The translations under genes and the position numbers were made by a program. Positions 55,290-64,000 of a DNA stretch of 64,000 nt are shown here, one piece after another; position 1 is the stretch's first letter; each line of letters opens with the position of its first letter. The notes beneath the pieces are model-generated. The model did not search any database and had not been told where the DNA came from. It saw only the letters and a list, made by a program, of their open reading frames with translations. The stretch is from Impatiens glandulifera (lineage: Eukaryota > Streptophyta > Magnoliopsida > Ericales > Balsaminaceae): assembly GCF_907164915.1 (NCBI RefSeq), contig NC_061863.1, positions 21,460,710 to 21,524,709 on the forward strand. The letters are read 5' to 3'.

Positions 55290-57484
55290 TTAATCAACAC
55301 ATCGACGCACTCTTCCAAAGACATGTGCGTTCCTCTCGGCCCAAATATGGTAAACAATAGACGCAAACCCGCATTTGAAGATGTTTGCTAGTAAGTTATT
55401 GCCCTCAGCTTTGAATTGGGCAGAAGTCTTGATCTCCTCCCATGCTCCCGGATGACACAAAATCCCCATAGCTGAAGTAAACTTATTCCACACAAAATTG
55501 ACAAATGGATATCCCCCGAGTAAGTGATCAATTTATTCCACATTTTCATCATAAAGTAAGCAACTATCTTATGAAATATCCATATAAGCTTGAATTCAAC
55601 TCCGAGTGCTATGTCTTCCACGAAAGGCCAACCAAAGAATGAAATGATACCTCGGGATGACTTTTGACGACCAAACAAGAGTTTCTCATTCAACAACTTG
55701 ACCTCTCTCCCTTATGAAATTCCAAATTTTGCTATATTTTAGTTTTCCATCTTACTCGGCTTTCCACAATTGAAGATCAACCCTATCATTCAATTGGATG
55801 TCGCTCATGTGATCAAGTACCCTTCTTCCCTCCGGAACTCGCCTAATGATAGAATCCTAAAGCCCATCATGTATGTCTTTAACTGTGGCAGCAGCACAGA
55901 CTCTCCTTATTCCTATATCTCGGAACTCCTCTCTATCAATTAGTGGCCGACTCTCAAACCATGGATCATGCCAGAAAAAGTACTCCATCCATCCCCAAGT
56001 CGAATAAGGTTTAGGATAGTGACATTCTATTGTTTGAGCATTCTTTTATTCCGAAAAAACTCTAACACCCCCTCAGTAACGTCATGTCCAACAATGTCCC
56101 AGCTCTCTTTGAAGAATTTCGCATTAAAACCATCTAGATCATGACTTTTGTTTCCGTTTATGTTGAACAAAGCCTTCTTAACTTCCTTCCTTGTAACCAC
56201 TTAAATAAGATCCGACTATCATCGACCGATATCCTTTTGTCGACGATCTGGTAGAGTGTGTTAAGATGACTATGTTGTTGCCCTGTTTTTGTACCTATAA
56301 GACCCCAATAAAATTGGACAGCCAATTCCTGAATCTAATTCTGCCCTTGTGCAAATTCTCCATTGTCTTTCCTTAGTCTATGGATGTTGTTTCGAAGATT
56401 CCTTGTCTTGCAAAGCTCAATTTTTGCCAAGCAAAATCCATTTTTTCCTCAACTTTTGCCTTGCAAAGCTCTCCTCCATTGAACTAAGTTTTCTAAACAA
56501 GGTTAAGGCACTTTTCTCTTCTTCCTGTAGTTGTATGTCAACCTCATTTCCAAGTAAACAACTTTGAATCTCCTCTAAATCAACTTTCACAACCATCACT
56601 CTTTTAAAGATGTTGCTGAATTTTTTCCTATCAAACTTGACATGCTGATTTTTTAGAAGTTTCAATTTTTTGAAACCCATAACATGTTGGTTCTATCAAC
56701 TTGTTTTTCCCAAATTACGCTTAGAATACTTTTGAAGTTGTCATTCTCCATCCAAAAATTAAAGAATTTGAACGGCCATCTCCTTTTCTTTTCTTTTCCC
56801 CAAAAGAACTTAATCAAACAATGATTGGAAATCTTTAGGTACATTACGTGAATATGGCTTCTCGGGTATCTAGTTGCCCACTCCGCGTTAATAAGACCTT
56901 TATCAATTTTGCTCTTCCTAATTTGTTCATCACCCCTCATCGAGGACCAAGTAAATAAATTACCGTAATTGGTTGGTTAAACATAGCAAATATCTCTAAT
57001 ACACTCATTGAAGTCAATCATGCCTTGGGTGAAATCAGATTCTAGGTTCTCTCATTCTCGGCCCTTGTGACATTAAAATCACCCAAAACAGCCCATGGAT
57101 CCTTGTCGTCAATTATGGCCTTTAAGCAACTCCACAACATTCTTTTGTCCGATCCCGAGTTACTACCATATAGAATTGTCAAACGAAGGAGATTGTCATC
57201 AATTTTGCTCTTGACTTCAACTATTATGACCTGATCATTATAGTGCAATATCTTGACAACAACCACTTTTGTATCCCAAGCTACCCAAGTCCTTCATGTC
57301 ATGTTGTTTGAATTATGCATCAAATCCCAACTACTATCCATACAAAGGCTTTTGATTCTATCCATATTTTGATTCTTCACCTAGTCTAAAGAATTTCAAT
57401 GATGGTCAACTTTTTCTCATCAATAATCCTTCTCATTTCCTTGCTTTTAATGAGATTATTGAGCTCGCGTATATTCCATGTCAT
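55290..57484 (-). pseudogene. LINE ORF2 (endonuclease and partial reverse transcriptase), internally deleted
   Basis: ATG at 57,484 (MTWNIRELNNLIKSKEMRR). Endonuclease: WAVLGDFNVTRAENER near 57,060-57,110 carries the conserved GDFN motif; a segment with ISNHCLIKF and RWPFKFFNFW (56,760-56,850) follows. Next comes the linker LEEIQSCL...SSMEESFARQK (to 56,417), then the start of RT: KEVKKALFNINGNKSHDLDGFNAKFFKES near 56,070-56,190. Near 56,005 the text jumps to GDGWSTFFWHDPW, which normally follows the RT, so the catalytic core including the usual FADD motif is missing. A zinc-ribbon-like and IYHIWAERN C-terminal region at about 55,690-55,290 remains. Frameshifts and stops are also present, so the copy is not autonomous. 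Confidence 0.75.
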
Positions 57485-57499
57485 TATATTGATCAATGG

Positions 57500-60400
57500 A
57501 TATTCGGGTTGGACTCATACTCTTCAGTTTCATCATGGCTAGCTTGTTGTCCAACCATTTCAAATTCACAGTCAATACTATCTTCAACATCAGAATAGTC
57601 ATAAACATTGTTGTCTCGGCTGTCTTCTATAGCAACGAATTAGTTTGTTTTTTGGGAAGATGAAGAGATTGGGTTGTTGTTGGTTTCTCCCTTTTCAATG
57701 TTAGAATCCGGCACATTGCAATTAGACAAAGATTGTGTGTCTTGGCCTATACTTCCATTGGAGATAAGATCGGTCTCATTTAAATCGCTTGTGTTTCCGT
57801 TCAACATACCCACAACAATTTGCTCATAGTCATCAACGGTGATCCTCAGAATCCGGCTTCTAGCCTTATCTTTTTTTCGGTCGGATATTTTCCCTTTTTT
57901 GCTTAATTAATTACAATTCCTATTCAATCAAAACCACCAGCACAAGTACCTACAGACATGAAACATATTGATCCAGATACTGTCAACCCAAAAAATAAAA
58001 AACCTAGAACATGATATTTTAGAAACTATTGACCCATACCTTGTAAATCCAGACCGTGTTGACCTGAAATCAACTGTCATTCATTCATTAATTACCTTCA
58101 AATTGATAATCCTTTTGCTCAAGACCTGCTGCAATCCAACCATGCAACTCTGCTTGTCACTTCCTACTTTATCCATGCAAGATTGACCCAAAATCCTAGT
58201 CTTAGACCAACCATGATTTTCAGACCGAGGGTTAGGATTCGGAGATAAATGACCATGAGAGAAAACGGTTCCTGGATCACATCCAGCCTTCTTTCTTGTG
58301 TCATAATGTTCTTGATTAGATATGTTAAGAATCTAGTTGCAATTTAGTTGAAAAGCATCCTGAGAATCCTGATTGTTGTGATCATGACCCAATTTTGAAG
58401 CTTCCTTGTTCCTCTAAATTCCTAGATCCTTATTAGGTTTAGAAGCCTTCTTAGGTCATAGGTTTGCTTGAACAGAATTCAGGATTAAAACATTTCCAAC
58501 ATTCAGTTCTTCTTGATTACAGTTCAATGTTGATTTATCTCCAAATTCCAAGAAGTTTCGATCCTGATTCACAACTGTTTCATTGTTGAGACCCAAGAAA
58601 ACTCGGTCAGGGTTTACATTACTAGTACCTTGGTAAGACTTTCGGTCAAGACCTAATTTCTCTACATCCTGATTAATTCAAAGTTCACGGTCCTGACCAG
58701 AAAATTCACGATACTAAATGCTAGTTTTCTCATGACTTAGACTAAGCTTCCCAACACCATGTTGATTGAAGGGTCCTCGGTCCTGTTAAGCATTAAGATC
58801 ACTATTCAATGTTGTTTTATTGTTTGGACCCAAAATATCTCGGTTAGGGTTGATATTTCCAACACCATGGCAAGGTCTTCGGTCAAGACGCATTTTCCCT
58901 ACATCCTGACTGATTCGAATTTCACGGTCCTGACCAAAAACTTCTCGGTCTTGAATACTAACATTTTCACAGTATTGAATGATCTTTCCAACACTCTAAT
59001 AGGATCTTCAGTCCAGACCCATTTCCCTTACAACCTGCCTGATTTGAATTTCACGATCCTGACCAGAAACTTATCGGTCCTGAATGCTAACAATATCACA
59101 ACACTAACCGAGCCTTCTAGCACCATGTTGATTCAATAATCCTCGGTCTTCTTCATCATTAATAGAACCCTGTAGAAATCCATCTTGTTGATCACACCCT
59201 AAATTATGACTTTCCTTAGGACCCTGGGTTTTATGGCTGCTTCAAACAATTCCAGCACCCACATTTCTTCGGTCATAACAATCCCGATGAATCCCCGACT
59301 AGTACCAATACTATTCTACCTCTAATCATAACCCGACTTCATAATTCTCTGCTTTTAACTCATATTCCCACCATTTTGACTCTGACTTAACCCTTTTGCT
59401 TTCTAATTAACACCCTATTCCATCCCATTCCAATTTTGTTCCTGATCTAAAAGTCCTTGTTATGTATCATTTCCGCAAACTGTTTCATTTCCTGACCTAG
59501 ACCAAGTTCTGCTTTACGACCTCGGCTATGATCCTGCAATCCAACCTTTTTCTGAACCCATAACCACTTTATCTTTCTCACTTTCTTCCCTTTGATTTTA
59601 TTTTACACCTGCACCTAATTGAGGTTTCTAGCATTCTGACCCAGTTTTCCACTTTCCTAACCCTAAACCTTACAAATTTCTTCCTTACTTGAAACCTAAA
59701 TCAAATATTCTGCATTCTGGTTTTTGTTTTGAGCTCTACCATGTCCCTTAATCCTGTTTCGATTCCCGACTTATTTCTCGATCTTCTTCTAAACTTTCAC
59801 CATCTATATTTCTCCAACTTTTCCCCTTGATCCTACCCTAATTTATAGCTTTATTCCGTCCCGATTTTTCAGTTCTCAGATCTTCATTATGGCTGATAAC
59901 ATTTTAAAACTCATGAGTCTTATTTCCACTCTAATTATCTTCTCTTTCATCAACCTGAATTTGATTGTTGGACCCTGCCCAATCTGCTGAACTAATTTTG
60001 CAATCAGCCAGCGCACTCCCTTTAGCTGAAGTAGCTTCTGTGGCAGGAATTAAAGAGATAGTTTGATTGACTGGATTAGATGCTCGACCATTATTAGCTG
60101 AACAGTTCTTAATAGAATGAGTGAACGTGCTGCACCTAGAACATCTATTTGGCCTCCATTCATATTGTACCCCAATAATGAAAGAATTTCCCAACCTATC
60201 ATTCAACTCAAGCTTCAATGGAAGGTAGTTGTTAGGGTGTATCTTAACGCTTACTCTAGCAACAGACTCCCTTTTATAACCTTCTATAGCTGGGTCAAAC
60301 ATTAAGGGTTTCTCAATCATGCAAGTCCAACTGGACTACATATATGTGGAGGAATATTCTTAAGGTTAACCCAGATTTTCTCAAGCTCGGGTGGTTTATG

Positions 60401-61238
60401 GCTTGTGTTGAGTTCTTCACTCCATTTATATAATTTGAACATTTGATTCCTGATGAAAGTATACCCTAAATCTCACTATCATTGCGGAAGAAGAGAAAGT
60501 AAAACCCATGACCACTGACAGTAATTATTTCAAGACCGACTTTCTCATATATCTATAAAGGAATTTCTAACAGCATTAAATGGCATTTTAGTATTACCCA
60601 TAAAGTGTCCTACAATTACAAACTCCCGAGCATTCATGAAACCTCGCTTTAGGATGAATTCCAAACAGCGGTGAAAAAATTCCTTCCTGATCTGAACCCA
60701 AGTTTGATAATTCAATAGTCATTGCTGCATCATTTGAAATTCCTTCACTTTTTGTTGTTTCAGATATAGTTTTTGGAATGGGAGACCGAGAGTTGTGATC
60801 CTTTTTTGTTGATAAGGTTAATTTTAATAATCAAATCATTGCTAGAGTTCTCTTCATTAAGTTCTAAGTTTCCAATTCCAATAGCTTCAGTCTGATTGAA
60901 AGTACTATTAGATAATGTAGCAGGGACAACACATCTAGACCGATCCAAAATCACTCTAGTTCCAGATTTGATGCATGTTTCCTAGATTAGTTTATTAGGT
61001 TGCACTATTATCTTGGATATATCATAATCAACATCACAAATAATTATTTCATCATATTCAGAGTCGGAGTCTATGTCCACATCTTCATGGACCGAGGAAC
61101 CGAAATTCATGCTGGTCAAGGCAAGAGCATCTTTGACTTCACTTCTTAAATCAAATTTTAAACTCTTATTTGATTTTCTCTTCTTAGCTTTTGACTTGCA
61201 ACTAATTATTTTAGGAGACTTAGGTTCGTTGGGTTCAT
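57500..61238 (-). pseudogene. LINE ORF1 with zinc knuckle and long QDR-rich tail, disrupted
   Basis: ATG at 61,238, beginning MNPTNL with a Lys-rich stretch, then in another frame an acidic DIDSDSEYDE segment (about 61,050). The central domain at 60,320-59,931 has ARVSVKIHPNNYLPLKLEL, YEWRPNRC and the CX2CX4HX4C knuckle CSRCSTFTHSIKNC. A very long C-terminal extension (59,900-57,500) follows, with repeated GQDRE and QDR-type motifs (about 59,100-58,550) and a final acidic segment near 57,600 (DYSDVEDSIDCEFE). ORF2 begins within a few bases of its end. The ORF is about 1,240 codons long on paper, well over the usual plant LINE ORF1, and has many stops. It should bind LINE RNA in active relatives. 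Confidence 0.65.
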
Positions 61239-61249
61239 GGAGACCTAGG

Positions 61250-61266
61250 TTTAAGCTTGGATTCTT
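61250..61266 (-). repeat. LINE target-site duplication, right copy
   Basis: TTTAAGCTTGGATTCTT; a perfect match to the left copy. The original site is part of a short palindrome CTTGGATTCTTCTATCCAAG. Confidence 0.9.
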
Positions 61267-62649
61267 CTATCCAAGGGTTTGGATAGTTTCACAAAGCTCC
61301 CAAGAACAGCAAATACGTTTTTTATTTTGAAAATTCAAAGTTGAGTTTTCTGTTTTAGGTTGATTGATTGTCTCTAACCTATATAGAAAGTTTATAAAGG
61401 ATCATATGATCGATTTCCAAGCATAAAACACCATAAACAATAAGCATACAAGCTTATTCAATTTGAAATATTAAAATTTCAAACTATAGATATGAATTAG
61501 ACAGTCATTGGAACATTACCAAGGATTGGAGAACACTCCTTGATCCTTAGGGAAGGTTTTGGGATGCTCAAATCCAAGCTTTAAGGCCTCAAATAGAAAA
61601 TTTGAAAAAATCCGAAATCTTGAAGCTTTAATGGCAAATTTTTTATTTTCTTCGATTTGAAGGTGGAGAGTGGATCTCTTGCCTTTGGAATAACTCAATT
61701 GGAGTATTTATAGCATCCCAAAGTCAGTTAATCCATCCAAGTAGACCGAATCATCCAAAAACCATTAATAGTGTTTATGACTGTTCTTGGCTCAAGTGAC
61801 TGAAATATGAATGAATCGTCCCAATTTTGATAGGAGAAATGATCGTCGTGGCAGGTGATCTTTTCACATTTCAAATCAACCGAAAAGGTTAATTGTGGAG
61901 AAAGTTCCAAAAATGGAAAATCAAAGACGGATCTTCATGCTTATCCCTCCGGAGATCGCGATGAAAACGAAGGTGAAACATGAAACGTCGTTGTTTCATG
62001 CGCGTTTGGGCGGTCCATCAAGGCGTGACTTTTTTGGATAAAGGGTCTAACGTCCAGTTAGTTGATCTAGTGCCTTGCGAGCGCGCGCTCCTTCAATACA
62101 ACAGGATACGCATGCGTGCCTCGAGCGTTGAATGACAATCCAGAGCTCATCTGATGGCTGCAGTTTCAGTTGTAACTTTATTTTAGGGTTTCGGCTACAC
62201 CTAATTACTTATTTAATTTTTATTTTAAAATTTTAAGGTTTTGTTTGAAATTGATTTTTCTTTCATCCTTTTAGATTTAATTTTGATGTTTTTAAATACA
62301 CAAAACATTAAAATAAATATGGCAAATATTTTACCAATTTATTTTATTTTTTATATTTTTAGGGTTAAAATATGGGGATGAAATGGGTACCTTATTTCAT
62401 TCTAAATATTTATTTTAATATCTGATTTTTTCTAAAATTATTTTAAGATAAAATGAGTACAAATTTATCCCAAATAATTTTATTTTTTATTTTGACCATT
62501 TTCCTTAATTATCACAAGAATTAGTCTAATTAATTGTTTTAATTAGGTTTTGACCATGGGGTTAATTATTTTGGTTTTATTTATTCAAAAATAAATCAAA
62601 ACAATTATTTTAATTTTATAAATTGGTATGTAAATTTTTAGTGCTTACA
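61267..62649 (-). repeat. Probable gypsy LTR, minus strand
   Basis: Starts on the minus strand TGTAAGCACTAAAAATTT at 62,649, with an AT-rich U3-like region, then a GC-containing stretch near 62,000-62,150 (GCGAGCGCGCGC), TATA box TATAAATA at 61,712-61,705, and a leader. A poly(A)-type AATAAA lies across the LINE insertion at about 54,450-54,459, so the LTR continues there. The exact 3' end is not found. No PBS was identified. Confidence 0.45.
61705..61712 (-). promoter_or_regulatory. TATA box of the probable gypsy LTR
   Basis: GCTATAAATACTCC on the minus strand. Confidence 0.5.
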
Positions 62650-62689
62650 ATGTGTTTTAGTGATGTTTCAACTTTATTGAATCTATTTT

Positions 62690-63235
62690 GTTTCTAAAAT
62701 TTTCAATATGATGTAAGATTCCATTAAAAAGATTGTTAGATGTGATTGAAAATTGTTCCTCCTAGTTAATTAGTTAGTCGTGCATTGAAAGTACTCTTAT
62801 ATTGGATGAGGTATCTCATCCCATATTAAAAACTATTCCATTTGACATCTCTTATAAAAGTTTGAAACAATATTTCTGTTAGAAAAATATAGTATTTTTT
62901 CAACAATATCTATCATATCTTATATTTTTTATGACTTCTATTGTATCATAGTTGATTAAGTTTTTCCTCAAATTATAAATATGATGTAAGATTTCATTGA
63001 AAAGATTGTTAGATACGATTGAAAAGTGTTGCTCCCAGTTATTTAGTTGAGCGTGCATTGAAAGTACTCTTATCTTGGATGAGGTATCTCATCCCATATT
63101 CAAAAAAATTTCCATTTGACATCTCTTGTAATAGTTCGAAACAATATTTCTATTAGAAAAATACAATATTTTGTAACAATATCTGTCAAATCTTATATTT
63201 TTTCTGACTTATGTTGTATCATAATTAATTGAGCT
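62690..63235. repeat. 273-bp tandem duplication
   Basis: Two copies offset by 273 bp: ATGATGTAAGATT (62,708 and 62,981), GTGCATTGAAAGTACTCTTAT, GGATGAGGTATCTCATCCCA, CATTTGACATCTCTT. Divergence is roughly 12-15% by eye. It includes a GGATGAGGTATCTCATCC palindrome in each copy. Confidence 0.75.
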
Positions 63236-64000
63236 AAAATAATTCTTGAGTTTGTGGGTGATTTAATAGTTAAGTTGTTTAAGCATATATTTGTGATAAT
63301 ATGTTTTTGAGATATGAAGTCCTCACCTATTTTTTTTAGTTATTACTCTTGTGATTTAATGAGGTAATATTTATTTGGATTTTTATTTGTTTTTTATGAG
63401 TATAGGCTTAGTTCTTCACATTGGACATGCATCATGTTTGGTTATCCTCTATTTGATATATTTCTTATAATTCATATCTCTAATATTCAAGTACTTTATT
63501 CTCTTAGTCAATAAAAGTGAATTATATATACCATATATAAAGGTATCATATGAAGTATAATAATTGATGGAAAAGATGTTAATTATGTTTACTTCAATCA
63601 TCACAAAAAATTAAGAATAGAAAAGATATGAAAACGAGTATTATAAAAAAATGTGAATTAGAGACAACTTATGAACACAATTATACTATCAATGTCCCCA
63701 TTGTGATTGATACAAATAACACTCATACTTTATCAGATGATACGTCTCTTTTGTTTATTTATATCAATAAAAATGAAAATTTTTTGTGTATATATTGAAA
63801 AAAAAATTGTTTATACAATATTCTTAGTGAAAATATTATTTATTTAATTCTCAAAACAATTTTAAATTTTTTTGTCCATGAAATCTTTATGAATTCATAC
63901 AACATTATTGTTGTAGTTATTTACCCCCAAACTTTCAAACTATCACCTTTATAGGCTTCATATCAGTTAAACTTATAGAATCATAACGAAGGACATTGTT
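63236..64000. other. AT-rich DNA, nothing recognised
   Basis: No coding frame, repeat boundary or RNA gene visible up to the right edge. Confidence 0.5.

Larger units (their letters stand above)
54471..61249 (-). mobile_element. L1-type LINE, full 5' end, internal RT deletion
   Basis: Flanked by a perfect 17-bp target duplication. The 3' tail is the A run complementary to 54,471-54,478, preceded by GTCGTTTTCC. The 5' end is at 61,249, only 11 bp before the ORF1 ATG (61,238). Order on the minus strand: ORF1 with zinc knuckle, ORF2 with endonuclease and the start of RT, then a jump to the C-terminal region, then a 3' UTR interrupted by a 486-bp MITE-like insertion. Coding frames are broken in several places. 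Confidence 0.85.

Overview
The window reads as eudicot plant nuclear DNA. It is AT-rich and dominated by nested, mostly decayed retrotransposons. Only one ordinary host gene is evident, a calmodulin-like gene on the minus strand at 28,297-28,969. Plant signs are the copia primer-binding sites matching initiator tRNA-Met, chromodomain gypsy remains, plant-type LINE ORF1 zinc knuckles and the CML42/43-like protein. The accessory-ORF family described below resembles proteins I remember from Lamiales annotations; that is memory, not a search.

Layout. 1-2,150: coding-like debris and a decayed Ty3/gypsy gag. 2,766-4,760: a plus-strand LINE remnant in which ORF1 runs straight into the 3' end, with no ORF2. 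4,760-7,260: AT-rich, with a diverged tandem duplication and one hairpin. 7,260-8,652: LTR end, PBS and gag of an old copia element. 8,653-22,503: a chain of related LTRs ending in element A, a heavily mutated SIRE-like copia element (gag, pol, accessory ORF) that carries a chromovirus fragment. 22,504-23,829: 3' end and LTR of another copia. 23,830-27,204: unassigned, with an LTR-like promoter. 27,262-28,235: copia RT/RNase H debris. 28,297-29,107: the CML gene and its upstream palindrome. 29,108-30,247: AT-rich with a (TA)n run.

30,248-54,007 is element B, a minus-strand SIRE-like element with about 1.8 kb LTRs full of short hairpins. It keeps gag and an accessory ORF but has no pol. Inside its accessory reading frame sits element C (32,517-46,312, plus strand). 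C has 1,338-bp LTRs at both ends, about 17 differences between them by eye, a perfect 5-bp target duplication (TTTAG), gag, pol with one stop and one 1-nt insertion, and then three tandem, strongly diverged accessory genes of one family, each preceded by a TATA-like box. 54,454-61,266 holds a minus-strand LINE flanked by a perfect 17-bp target duplication, missing most of its reverse transcriptase and carrying a MITE-like insertion. It landed next to a poly(A) signal of what looks like a gypsy LTR (to 62,649). The right end holds a 273-bp tandem duplication and AT-rich DNA.

The most interesting theme is the accessory module. Elements A, B and C carry five copies of one domain of roughly 230 residues, without visible signal peptide or membrane segment, followed in the long versions by acidic and coiled-coil segments and an RGG-rich or Lys-rich tail. 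Four of the five copies have TATA-like boxes 65-125 bp upstream. Other shared features are a stop codon closing gag at the same codon in A, B and C, a stop before the RT catalytic motif at the same codon in A and C, repeated polypurine-tract modules in A and C, and a conserved LTR stem-loop in all three.
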